Notes: generated from the letters alone by a model not told the origin. 8,164 nucleotides of DNA from Candidatus Omnitrophica bacterium UBA1562 (GCA_002322525.1 DCOU01000128.1:1-8164); one strand, 5' to 3'. Positions 1 through 7,199 are shown, counted from the first letter of the stretch. Translations and numbers: made by a program.

Positions 1-24
1 AAAGGAAACTAGAAAAATTGTAAA
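1..24 (+). repeat. Left copy of 24-bp terminal inverted repeat
   Basis: The first 24 bases (beginning AAAGGAAACTAG, ending TTGTAAA) are the exact reverse complement of the last 24 bases of the window (8141-8164). Identity stops at once inside the window: base 25 and those after it do not match the bases inward of the right copy. A 24-base exact match is not expected by chance in 8 kb. It may be the end of a mobile element, a dispersed repeat, or a repeat at which an assembled contig broke at both ends. No transposase is recognised between the copies. Confidence 0.85.
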
Positions 25-67
25 TGTGAACGCAAATTAAAAATGTCAGAAATGCTGTTATTTTTGC

Positions 68-96
68 TTGACAAAATAATATTTGAATGCTATATT
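68..96 (+). promoter_or_regulatory. Sigma70-type promoter of the efflux operon
   Basis: A perfect -35 box TTGACA lies at 68-73 and a -10 box TATATT (5 of 6 consensus bases) at 91-96, separated by the optimal 17 nt. The predicted transcription start is near 102-104, leaving a leader of about 50 nt before the TetR gene start at 156. No comparably good promoter was seen between the genes downstream, so this is probably the main promoter for the whole gene set. Confidence 0.8.
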
Positions 97-133
97 TTTA
101 TTGTGAATATAAATTCATTATTTGAGCAATAAT
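91..133 (+). promoter_or_regulatory. Candidate TetR operator region (inverted repeats)
   Basis: Three small inverted repeats sit over the -10 box and start site. TATATT (91-96) pairs with AATATA (106-111). TGAAT (104-108) pairs with ATTCA (113-117) over a 4-nt spacer. ATTATT (117-122) pairs with AATAAT (128-133) over a 5-nt spacer. A further TGAAT at 84-88 and ATTCC at 132-136 are centred on almost the same point (about 110). TetR-family repressors usually bind palindromes next to their own promoter, so this is where autoregulation would act. The sequence is very AT-rich, which makes short palindromes common, so the exact operator is uncertain. Confidence 0.35.
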
Positions 134-155
134 TCCAAAGAGGTGAAAGGTTAAA

Positions 156-779
156 ATGGCCGCATTTAACAGAAAAGAAAGAGACAGGTTATTGCGTCAA
201 AGCGATATCCTAAATGCGGCTGAGCGTGTTTTTGCCACAAAAGGGTATCACAAGGCGACAATTCAAGATATAGCCAAGGAAGCCCAGTATGCCGTGGGGA
301 CAATTTACCTGTACTTTAAGGACAGGGAAGTTTTGTATTTGGACCTGATAGAAAGAAAGATAGCGGATTTAATATCTGAGGTAAAAAAAGAAGTAAATAA
401 AACAGAAGACGCAAAAGAAAAAATCAAGGTTTTGGTTCATCGGCAATTAGCATATTTTGAAGAGAATCAGGATTTCTTTAGGATTTATTTTTCAGAAAGA
501 GGGGGGTTGCGTTGGGCGATAAAGGATAAGATTTCAAAGAGCGCGGTGGATAAATTTGTGAAATACCTTGATTACATTACTGAATTGCTTAAAAGAGCCC
601 AAGAGAAGCTTCTGATTAGGAAAGAGTTAGAGACAAAAAGATTGGCTTATGTGTTAGCTTCGATGTTAAACGCGGTTATCATCCCCTGGCTTAAAGGAAC
701 ACACAAGAAAGAACAAATAACCAATATGACAGATTTTATCCTGGATATTTTCTTTAAAGGGGTGGAGCAAAAACAATGA
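156..779 (+). CDS. TetR/AcrR-family transcriptional repressor
   Basis: A 207-residue one-component repressor, a typical length for the family. The N-terminal TetR DNA-binding domain covers about residues 17-63: the first helix (ILNAAERVFATKGY), then the helix-turn-helix around residues 34-54 (TIQDIAKEAQYAVGTIYLYF), with the characteristic GTIYLYFKDRE end. The rest is predicted helical and would form the dimer and ligand pocket; its sequence does not identify the ligand. The ATG at 156 is preceded by a strong ribosome site (GAGGTGA at 140-146, AAAGG at 146-150). Its stop overlaps the start of the channel gene by 4 nt (ATGA), so the two are translationally coupled. Being first gene behind the promoter and inverted repeats, it very likely represses itself and the pump. 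The family is certain; the inducer is unknown. Confidence 0.93.
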   Translation: MAAFNRKERDRLLRQSDILNAAERVFATKGYHKATIQDIAKEAQYAVGTIYLYFKDREVLYLDLIERKIADLISEVKKEVNKTEDAKEKIKVLVHRQLAYFEENQDFFRIYFSERGGLRWAIKDKISKSAVDKFVKYLDYITELLKRAQEKLLIRKELETKRLAYVLASMLNAVIIPWLKGTHKKEQITNMTDFILDIFFKGVEQKQ

Positions 780-2329
780 AGAGAATCTTAAATATCTTAC
801 TCATAAACATTCTTATTTTTGGGCCTCTTCCTCCGGCAGTTGCCGCAGATAAAAAAGCCATTGATGAGGAAAGGGCAAGAGAAATAGAAAAAGCTATTTT
901 TATGGCCAGTGGAGCACAGGATAGAGTTTTGAGGATCGGCCTGGTTGACTGTATTGCTTATGCCTTAAAAAATAACTCTGAGATTCTTATCAAACGCATA
1001 GAGCCGAAATTAAAAGAAGGTGATGTGAAAATAGCAAGGGCGGATTTTGAGCCGACATTTAGCGCGGATTATACTCTGGCTGATAATACCAAAGAGTCAA
1101 CAAGCCTGCTATATCCTGGGATTTCAAAAAGTAGAGACATAGATTTTAATGTCGGCGCATCCGGAAAATTAATAACCGGAACAGAATACGATATTAATTT
1201 CTTAAATAAGAGATATAAGAGTAGTGTAAGCACTCAAAGCCCAAACCCTTATTATACGGCAGAGCCAGAAATAACTATCACCCAGCCGCTCTTTCGGGAT
1301 TTTGGCGTTTTAGTAAACACCGCAGATATCACTATTGCCAGAAATAATAAAACGCAATCACAGGAGGGCTTCAGAGACGCGGTAATGGATACTATCAGCA
1401 AGACCAAGGTTTCTTTTTATTCCTATATGTATTACCTGGAAAACTACGCAATTGCGCAGAGTTCTTTGGTTAGAGCCAAAGATTTATTAGAGGTAAACAA
1501 GGCTAGATATGATAAAGGATTAGCCAGTTCAGTGGATTTGTTAGAGACAGAGACTGGTGTTGCGCAGAGAGAGAAATCGCTGATTTCTGCCGAATCAAGC
1601 CTCAAAAAAGCAGAGGATGAGTTGAAACTTATCACCAATCTGGTTGATGATCCCCAAACGTGGAACGCAAAATTAGAGTTACTTGATGATAAGCCTCAGT
1701 TTAAGGAGGAGAAAGTAGCTCTTCTTGAGAGCTTGCAGAATGCGTTTTTAGCTCGGCCCGATTACAAAAGCGCAAAAATAGATTTAAAGAACCGGGATAT
1801 AAAAATAGCCACTGCTAAAAATGCGCTTTTACCCACAGTAGATTTAGTTACCAGTTTCGGCCTTAATGGTTTAGGTAAGGATTACCAGGATGCTTTAGAA
1901 AAAACCGATTCTGATTATAAGGATTGGAGCGTGGGTTTTAAAGTCAGCGTTCCCTGGGGAGGGGCTGAACGGGCAAAATCTGACCAGCGGAATTTAGAGA
2001 AAGCGCAAGCACTGTTGGCGTTTAAAAGATTGGAGCAAAAGATTATCTTAGAGGTAAGAGATAAAGTAAGGGAAACGGATATACAGGCGCGCCAGGTAAA
2101 GGCGGCAAAACTTAACTTAGAAACCGAAAAGAAGAATTACGCCGCGCAAAAGGAGCGCTATGCAGCGGGCCAAGTCTCCACGCACGATATGCTGGATTAT
2201 CAGGATAAATTATCACAGGCTGAGCTTGACTATGTAAAGAGCTTAATTGATTACAATATAGCACTCATTAATCTGGATAAATCTTGTGGCTTGACCTTGG
2301 TGAAAAACGATATAATATTGGAGGAATAA
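776..2329 (+). CDS. TolC-family outer-membrane efflux channel
   Basis: A 517-residue outer-membrane factor that would form the trimeric channel-tunnel of a tripartite pump. A signal peptide is visible: KR, a hydrophobic run to about residue 16, and a signal peptidase I site AVA-A near residues 21-24. The mature part opens with a helical stretch and the usual motif of the family, LRIGLVDCIAYALKNNSEI (about residues 52-70). Two outer-membrane efflux protein (OEP) repeats follow, roughly residues 60-280 and 300-505. They contain long helical heptad-rich segments (for instance KARYDKGLASSVDLLETETG, and KERYAAGQVSTHDMLDYQDK in the second repeat) that are the paired equivalents of the TolC tunnel helices. 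Strand-like segments such as EPTFSADYTL and LPTVDLVTSFGL fit the barrel. A GGAG at 764-767 serves the ATG at 776. The 3' end overlaps the adaptor start by one base. Confidence 0.93.
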   Translation: MKRILNILLINILIFGPLPPAVAADKKAIDEERAREIEKAIFMASGAQDRVLRIGLVDCIAYALKNNSEILIKRIEPKLKEGDVKIARADFEPTFSADYTLADNTKESTSLLYPGISKSRDIDFNVGASGKLITGTEYDINFLNKRYKSSVSTQSPNPYYTAEPEITITQPLFRDFGVLVNTADITIARNNKTQSQEGFRDAVMDTISKTKVSFYSYMYYLENYAIAQSSLVRAKDLLEVNKARYDKGLASSVDLLETETGVAQREKSLISAESSLKKAEDELKLITNLVDDPQTWNAKLELLDDKPQFKEEKVALLESLQNAFLARPDYKSAKIDLKNRDIKIATAKNALLPTVDLVTSFGLNGLGKDYQDALEKTDSDYKDWSVGFKVSVPWGGAERAKSDQRNLEKAQALLAFKRLEQKIILEVRDKVRETDIQARQVKAAKLNLETEKKNYAAQKERYAAGQVSTHDMLDYQDKLSQAELDYVKSLIDYNIALINLDKSCGLTLVKNDIILEE

Positions 2330-2331
2330 TG
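2320..2331 (+). promoter_or_regulatory. Ribosome site and TAATG coupling that fixes the adaptor start
   Basis: GGAGG at 2320-2324 lies 4 nt before the ATG at 2329-2331, whose A is the last base of the channel gene's TAA. The same frame is open upstream to an ATG at 2284, but that start lies deep in the channel gene and has no clear ribosome site. The start at 2329 is therefore chosen; it shortens the adaptor to 317 residues. Confidence 0.8.
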
Positions 2332-3282
2332 AAAATATCAAATATCAAATATCAAATATCAAAAATTCATATTAAAATTAAAAATTTTACATTTTGCTCG
2401 CCCGCCTGCGGCGGGCAGGTAATTTTGATTTTTGCATTTTGCATTTTGCAAATTCTTTCGGGTTGCAGCAGGAAGGTCTCTGAGAGAATAGAAAAGGTTC
2501 CAGTTGAAGTGGTGCAAGCCAAAATAGAGTCTTTGAAAGAATCTCTTTTTTATGTCGGCGATATAAAAGCAGAAGATGAAGCAACTGTTTATCCTAAGGT
2601 AACCGGCAAAATTATTGAGAAGTCCGCTAAAGAAGGAGATGTTGTAAAAAAAGGTATCCCCTTAGCTTATATCGACCGCGATGAGGTAGGATTTAAATTC
2701 GAAAAAGCCCCTGTGGAGTCGCCGATCGACGGCATTGTAGGTCGTATCTACGTTGATATAGGCACAAGTGTTTCGCCGCAAACTCCCATAGGCTTAGTAG
2801 TTAATATGGAAATTGTAAAGGTAAAAATAGATGTAGCTGAAAAAGACCTTTCAAAAATTAAGGAAGGACAAAAGGTTAAAATTACCGCCGATGCTTATTC
2901 CGGTGAGGTATTTGAGGGAGTAGTAGAAAAGGTGAGCCCCATTGTCGATGTAGATTCCCGCACCGCGCCAGTTGAGATAAAGATTCCCAACCTTAAACAT
3001 AAGCTAAAACCTGGCATGTTTGCCCGCACAGAGATTATTTTAGGCGAGGTTGAAGATGCCATTGTCGTGCCTCGGGAGGCAGTTATGGCCGGCCTTGATG
3101 AAAATTTTCTTTTCGTAGCTAGCTCTGATAAGGCAGATAAAAGAAAAGTGGTTTTAGGTATTGAAAAATTAGATAAAGTTCAAATCATTCAAGGGCTTGA
3201 ACCTGGCGAAAGAGTGGTTATTAAAGGCCAGCAGAGACTAAAAGATGATTTACCTATTGAAATTGTAAAAGAAGGAGAATAA
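2329..3282 (+). CDS. RND membrane-fusion protein (periplasmic adaptor), lipoprotein
   Basis: A 317-residue adaptor that would join the inner-membrane pump to the TolC-like channel. It is a predicted lipoprotein: a hydrophobic run at residues 31-43 ends in the lipobox L43-S-G-C46. The 45-residue leader is unusually long and is almost entirely encoded by a palindromic repeat (see the repeat entry). The first lipoyl half is about residues 83-117 (ATVYPKVTGKI, EGDVVKKGIPLAYID). The second is about 127-155 (SPIDGIVGRIYVDIGTSV). Beta-barrel and membrane-proximal domains follow (KIKEGQKVKITADAYSGE; KLKPGMFARTEIILGE; DAIVVPREAVMAGLDENFLFVA; GLEPGERVVIKG). Only about ten residues link the lipoyl halves, so the alpha-helical hairpin usual in AcrA and MexA is missing. 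The Borrelia adaptor BesA is a known hairpinless case. It lies between channel and pump genes with minimal spacing. Confidence 0.9.
   Translation: MKISNIKYQISKIHIKIKNFTFCSPACGGQVILIFAFCILQILSGCSRKVSERIEKVPVEVVQAKIESLKESLFYVGDIKAEDEATVYPKVTGKIIEKSAKEGDVVKKGIPLAYIDRDEVGFKFEKAPVESPIDGIVGRIYVDIGTSVSPQTPIGLVVNMEIVKVKIDVAEKDLSKIKEGQKVKITADAYSGEVFEGVVEKVSPIVDVDSRTAPVEIKIPNLKHKLKPGMFARTEIILGEVEDAIVVPREAVMAGLDENFLFVASSDKADKRKVVLGIEKLDKVQIIQGLEPGERVVIKGQQRLKDDLPIEIVKEGE
2333..2455 (+). repeat. Palindromic repeat element in frame in the adaptor signal peptide
   Basis: The element has a heptamer array on each side and a GC-rich hairpin inside. On the left are four perfect tandem copies of AAATATC (2333-2360). 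In the middle GCCCGCC (2400-2406) pairs with GGCGGGC (2410-2416) over a TGC loop; an alternative fold pairs CCTGC (2405-2409) with GCAGG (2415-2419). On the right are four heptamers of the ATTTTGC type (2422-2449, the first two each with one change). The GC-rich core stands out sharply from its AT-rich surroundings. The frame stays open through it and it encodes adaptor residues 2-42. Dispersed repeats of this look are, from memory, common in some candidate-phylum genomes; that it is dispersed here cannot be shown from one copy. Confidence 0.75.
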
Positions 3283-3288
3283 AAGTTG
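3272..3288 (+). promoter_or_regulatory. Ribosome site supporting a TTG start for the RND pump
   Basis: AAGGAG at 3272-3277, inside the end of the adaptor gene, lies 8 nt before a TTG at 3286-3288. The protein from this TTG begins RLPEFGVRYPTTNLMIF, the normal N-terminus of RND pumps just before the first membrane helix, so the non-ATG start is well supported. The rarer start codon may lower pump synthesis relative to the adaptor (inference). Confidence 0.8.
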
Positions 3289-6200
3289 AGACTTCCTGAA
3301 TTTGGCGTAAGATACCCTACTACCAATTTGATGATTTTTGCTGCGGTTTTGGTGATAGGGCTTTTTTCGCTCTCCAGAATGGCTCTTGACCTTATGCCTG
3401 AACTTGAGCCTCCGGTAGTTAGTGTTATTACCAAATACGAAGGGGCCTCTGCCGAAGATATAGAAACTAAGGTAACCAAGGTTATTGAGAATCAGGTAAG
3501 CATCGTAAGCGACCTAGAAAAAATTCGCTCCAACTCTTTTGAGAATTTTTCTGTGGTTACTGCCCAGTTTGAATGGGGGACGGATTTGGATGAAGCAGCT
3601 AATGAGATAAGGGAGCGCCTGGAATTTGCCAAAAGATTCCTGCCTGATGAGATAGAGACGCCGATTGTGTTTAAATTCAATATGGCTATATTTCCCATTG
3701 CCGTTTTTGGGGTAAGCGCTGAGGAAACTTATTCGAGATTGTATGACTTGGTCGATAAGGAAGTGGTAGACTACTTAAAAAGAATTCCTGAAGTAGGCGC
3801 AGTGCAATTAATGGGCGGTTTAGAGCGCCAGATTAATATATATATTAATAAAGATAAACTCCAAGCCTACCATTTATCTTTAGCTGAAATTTGCCGTATC
3901 CTTGCTCAGGAAAATATTACCCAGCCTGCAGGAGAGATTAAAGCAGGGCTTACAGAGTATACCTTAAGGGTACCTGGCGAATTCGAAGATCCTGGGGAGC
4001 TAAATAACGTTATTGTCGGCCAGTTTAAAGGAGAGTTAGTTTACCTACAGGATATTGCCAGGATAGAGGACGGTTTTAAAGAAATAACCAATGTTGTCCA
4101 CTCCAATTATAAACCCGCTTTGATGATGATGGTTCAGAAACGCTCAGGAGCAAATACTGTATTTGCTGTCTCTAAAGTCAAGAAAGAGTTGGAGTGGTTA
4201 AAGAAGCGGCTGCCGCCGGATGTAAATTTTTCCCTGCTTATGGACTCAGCAGAGTTTATCCAGTGGTCAATTGATGATTTAAGCCGCACTTTATATATAG
4301 GGGGCATTTTTGTTATTCTGGTAGTGTGGTTATTTCTTCGCCGCATGACCCCGAGTTTTATCATTGCTATGAGCATACCCTTTTCTTTGATTATTACGTT
4401 TATTTTTATGTATTTTATGGGCTACACTATAAACATCATTACTCTTTCAAGTCTGGCTATTGCTATCGGCATGGTGGTAGATAATGCTATTGTTATTGTG
4501 GATAATGTTTTCCGGCATCGGCAGACAGGCGAAAAAATCCGCGAGGCTTCTATTTTTGGAACCTCGGAGATGATGCTGGCTATCAGTGCTTCAACCTTAA
4601 CCACAGTAGTGGTGTTTTTCCCAATGATGTTTGTTACTGGAATTACCGGCGTTCTCTTTAAACCTATGGCAATTATAGTAATAATCTGCTTGGTAGCTTC
4701 TTTATTTACTGCCCTTACTTTCATTCCCATGCTTTGTTCAAGACTATTGGGAAAGATTAGTTTTCTTGAAAATGATTCTGCGGATAATTCTGTTGGAAAA
4801 AGAAAGGGGTGGCTAAAGAATTTTTATTCTGCCTCAGAGAGAAGCTTTGCCAAGGTAGAAGATTCTTACGCCAAGTTTTTAGGTTACTCGCTCAAGCATA
4901 AAAAGCAAATTGTCTTAGTAACAATTCTAATTTTTATTTCAACTCTTTTACTTATTCCTTTGATAGGTACAGAATTTATTCCTGAAGAAGACACTGGAGA
5001 AGTCAGGGTAAATGTAGAGTTGGCTGTAGGTAGCCGCGTTGAAGAGGCAGCAAAAGTTGCAGAGCAAATAGAAGAGATAATTAAGAACGATGTTCCGGAA
5101 GCAAGAACTGTATTTTCCAACACTGGCCAGTCAAGCAGTGGCATGGGTGCTACCTTTGGCAGAAAGCAAGGTTCGCATGTGGTTATGGCTGGAATGAAAT
5201 TGGTGAGGAAAAATCAAAGAAACAGGTCTTCCAGGCAAATTGCTAGCCAGTTAAGAGAAAAAATAAATAGAATTCCCGGGATTATGAAGTTAAGTTTTGA
5301 AAGCGGGAGCGCATTGGAAACGATTGTTTTAGGCGGAAGAGGAAAACCCCTTTCTGTAGAGGTATTAGGCCACAGCATTGAAGAGACTAACAAGATTGCT
5401 GGTCAGATTAAGGCGATGTTAGAGACTATACCAGGGGCAGTGGATATAACTGTTTCCCGGGATGTGGGAAAACCCGAGTTGAAAGTAAAGGTGGATAGAG
5501 AAAAGGCAGCTACTTTAGGGTTAAATATGTCTTTGGTTTCAGACGCTATAAGGACAGCTTTTTATGGGAAAGTGGCAACCCGCTACCGGGAAAAAGGAGA
5601 TGAATATGATATCTTTGTAAGATTTAGAGAAGATGACAGAAAAACCCTGGATGATATTTTAAGTACAACTATTAAATCTCCCACAGGTAAAGCTATAAGA
5701 TTGAGTAATATCGCAACAATTTATCAGGGTACCGGCCCCCTTGATATAGAGAGAAGAGACCAGGAGCGTATTGTAAGCGTGGATGCCAATGTTTTCGGCC
5801 GCTCGGTAGGAAAAGTAACCCAGGATTTACAGGCAAAAATGGAAAAACTCCAAGTCCCTTCAGGCATTATTGTTAAGCTTGCCGGCGATATTGAAGAGCA
5901 AAGGAAGGCCTTCAAGAGCCTTTTAGCTATGCTTATATTAGGAATCCTGCTTGTTTATATGGTTATGGCTGCTCAGTTTGAATCTTTACTTGACCCGTTT
6001 GTGATTATGTTTTCTGTCCCTTTTGCTTTTGTAGGTGTGGCCTGGGCGCTTTTTTTAACCCGTGCTACCTTAAGCGTTGTATCTTTTATTGGTCTGATTA
6101 TGCTTATGGGTATTGTAGTTAATAATGCCATAGTATTGGTAAGTTATATCAATATCTTAAGAGCTCGAGGCTATCCGATGGTTGAAGCAGTAAAGGAAAG

Positions 6201-6435
6201 CGGCAGAAGCAGGCTAAGGCCTGTTCTTATGACAACTCTTACTACTTTGTTTGGAATGTTGCCATTAGCTCTCCTTCAGGGTGAAGGCTCTGAAATATGG
6301 CAGCCATTAGGGATTACCGTCATTGGAGGGCTGCTGGTTTCTATGTTGGTTACATTGGTTTTGGTGCCTACGCTTTATGCAATTTTTGAAGAAAGGGTTA
6401 AGAAGAATAACCACATTACGGTAAGAGGCGTTTGA
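3286..6435 (+). CDS. RND efflux transporter, hydrophobe/amphiphile (HAE) type
   Basis: A 1049-residue inner-membrane proton-drug antiporter, normal length for AcrB-type pumps. Membrane helix 1 is about residues 15-33. A first porter/docking domain (to about 330) opens with PELEPPVVSVITKYEGASAE. Helices 2-6 span about 335-485 and include the motif GMVVDNAIVIVDN (D399, N400). Helix 7 is about 541-561. The second large periplasmic domain runs to about 875, and helices 8-12 (about 879-1037) include VNNAIVL (N946) and SRLRPVLMTTL (R976, T983). Compared with AcrB, D407, R971 and T978 are kept, while D408 and K940 are both Asn. The helix-4 motif is of the drug (HAE) kind, not the heavy-metal CzcA/CusA kind; the actual substrate cannot be read from sequence. 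It starts at TTG, 3 nt after the adaptor stop. Confidence 0.95.
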   Translation: MRLPEFGVRYPTTNLMIFAAVLVIGLFSLSRMALDLMPELEPPVVSVITKYEGASAEDIETKVTKVIENQVSIVSDLEKIRSNSFENFSVVTAQFEWGTDLDEAANEIRERLEFAKRFLPDEIETPIVFKFNMAIFPIAVFGVSAEETYSRLYDLVDKEVVDYLKRIPEVGAVQLMGGLERQINIYINKDKLQAYHLSLAEICRILAQENITQPAGEIKAGLTEYTLRVPGEFEDPGELNNVIVGQFKGELVYLQDIARIEDGFKEITNVVHSNYKPALMMMVQKRSGANTVFAVSKVKKELEWLKKRLPPDVNFSLLMDSAEFIQWSIDDLSRTLYIGGIFVILVVWLFLRRMTPSFIIAMSIPFSLIITFIFMYFMGYTINIITLSSLAIAIGMVVDNAIVIVDNVFRHRQTGEKIREASIFGTSEMMLAISASTLTTVVVFFPMMFVTGITGVLFKPMAIIVIICLVASLFTALTFIPMLCSRLLGKISFLENDSADNSVGKRKGWLKNFYSASERSFAKVEDSYAKFLGYSLKHKKQIVLVTILIFISTLLLIPLIGTEFIPEEDTGEVRVNVELAVGSRVEEAAKVAEQIEEIIKNDVPEARTVFSNTGQSSSGMGATFGRKQGSHVVMAGMKLVRKNQRNRSSRQIASQLREKINRIPGIMKLSFESGSALETIVLGGRGKPLSVEVLGHSIEETNKIAGQIKAMLETIPGAVDITVSRDVGKPELKVKVDREKAATLGLNMSLVSDAIRTAFYGKVATRYREKGDEYDIFVRFREDDRKTLDDILSTTIKSPTGKAIRLSNIATIYQGTGPLDIERRDQERIVSVDANVFGRSVGKVTQDLQAKMEKLQVPSGIIVKLAGDIEEQRKAFKSLLAMLILGILLVYMVMAAQFESLLDPFVIMFSVPFAFVGVAWALFLTRATLSVVSFIGLIMLMGIVVNNAIVLVSYINILRARGYPMVEAVKESGRSRLRPVLMTTLTTLFGMLPLALLQGEGSEIWQPLGITVIGGLLVSMLVTLVLVPTLYAIFEERVKKNNHITVRGV

Positions 6436-6438
6436 GAA

Positions 6439-6729
6439 ATGAAAATGATAATGATTGCTTATAATTCTGCTATTGATGAAGAGGTAAATGAGGCCTTTGC
6501 TAAGTGCGGCATACAAGGCTATACCAAATGGACAAGAGTATTTGGCAAAGGTACAATTAGTGGTCCGCATATGGGTACAGATATCTGGCCGGGTGAAAAT
6601 GCAGTTATATTTACTGCAATTGAAAATGAAAAATTAGAAGATTTACTAAACTCTATTAAAGACTTAAGGGCAAAATTGGGCAAGGCAGGCGTTAAGGCTT
6701 TTGTGTGGAATTTGGAGGAGATTACCTAA
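6439..6729 (+). CDS. Small PII-like (ferredoxin-like fold) protein
   Basis: A 96-residue soluble protein with the size and strand-helix-strand pattern of PII/CutA-like trimers: strand MKMIMIAYN, helix AIDEEVNEAFAKCGI, strand YTKWTRVFGKG, a glycine-rich loop (TISGPHMGTDIWPGEN, residues 39-54), strand AVIFTAI, helix KLEDLLNSIKDLRAKLG and strand KAFVWNLEEI. In PII the loop at this place is the T-loop that contacts targets and ligands. The uridylylated tyrosine region and the classical C-terminal PII signature are not visible, so it is not a standard GlnB/GlnK. It starts 3 nt after the pump stop, with AGAGG at 6424-6428; an in-frame ATG at 6445 is a less likely alternative start. From memory, related proteins do occur beside RND pumps. 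A role in sensing a ligand and modulating the pump is inference. Confidence 0.7.
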   Translation: MKMIMIAYNSAIDEEVNEAFAKCGIQGYTKWTRVFGKGTISGPHMGTDIWPGENAVIFTAIENEKLEDLLNSIKDLRAKLGKAGVKAFVWNLEEIT

Positions 6730-6768
6730 AGACTTAGTTTATTAAATAGGGGCAGGAAAAGAGCAAAT

Positions 6769-7197
6769 ATGCTTTATAAGAGGGAAAAAGTAATTACTGT
6801 AAAAGAAGATAATCCTGATAAATTGATTGTTGAAGGTTACCTTAAAGACGATTATCACCATATAATTTGTAATTTAATTGTAGATTTTCCCTCTTTTGAA
6901 ATTAAGAATGCTGAAATCAAATTCTTGTCGGTCCCAATGCAGATATGTAATGAAGCAGCCAAGTGTGAGGGTAATCTAAAAGGGTTACAAGTTAAGCCAG
7001 GCTTTCTGTCAAAAATTAGGAGGGCTGTTGGCGGTTCCAACGGCTGTATTCACCTTATGGAATTAGTTTATGATATGGGGCAGGTAGCTTTTCAGTCTTC
7101 CAGGAAAATTATAAATAGAACAATCTCTAATCAGGAAATAGAGGAAAAGTCTCGAGAGTTTATGAAGGGTAAATGCATCGCTTTTAAAGAAGGTTAA
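6769..7197 (+). CDS. DUF2889-like protein of unknown function
   Basis: A 142-residue soluble protein without a signal peptide or membrane segment. The N-terminal half looks like paired beta strands (KLIVEGYLKDDYHHIICNLIVD, then a strand around residues 43-55). The C-terminal half holds the conserved-looking parts: C60, C66, a GGSNGCIHLMELVYDM block (residues 88-103) and a following helix. The overall layout, ending in a G-C-x-H-L helix start, is what I recall of the DUF2889 family, whose biochemical role I do not know. The Cys and His residues could bind a metal or be redox-active, but nothing in the sequence proves it. It is 39 nt after the PII-like gene and 2 nt before the MarR gene, so it is probably in the same transcript. 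AGGA at 6754-6757 and GAG at 6761-6763 precede the ATG. Confidence 0.6.
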   Translation: MLYKREKVITVKEDNPDKLIVEGYLKDDYHHIICNLIVDFPSFEIKNAEIKFLSVPMQICNEAAKCEGNLKGLQVKPGFLSKIRRAVGGSNGCIHLMELVYDMGQVAFQSSRKIINRTISNQEIEEKSREFMKGKCIAFKEG

Positions 7198-7199
7198 TT

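Noticed and set aside
1..85. Short minus-strand frame at the left end, ending in the same Leu-Gln-Phe-Phe-stop as the 108-residue gene
   Set aside because: Only about 26 codons are open before an upstream stop, and apart from the 24-bp repeat the residues do not match the 108-residue protein, so it is not a gene remnant I can support.
2284..2328. Upstream ATG at 2284 as the start of the adaptor (332 residues)
   Set aside because: It lies deep in the channel gene, lacks a clear ribosome site, and would add 15 residues before the signal peptide; ATG 2329 has GGAGG and stop-start coupling.
2400..2419. GC-rich hairpin as a terminator between channel and adaptor genes
   Set aside because: It is inside the open adaptor frame and is followed by GTAATTTTGATT rather than a clean T-run; it fits a repeat core better, though weak attenuation cannot be excluded.
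3286..6435. Heavy-metal (CzcA/CusA) efflux pump
   Set aside because: The helix-4 motif GMVVDNAIVIVDN is of the drug-type (HAE) pumps and no metal-binding Met or His clusters stand out in the adaptor.
6439..6729. Classical GlnB/GlnK nitrogen regulator
   Set aside because: The T-loop tyrosine region and PII signature patterns are absent and there is no ammonium transporter or nitrogen gene nearby.
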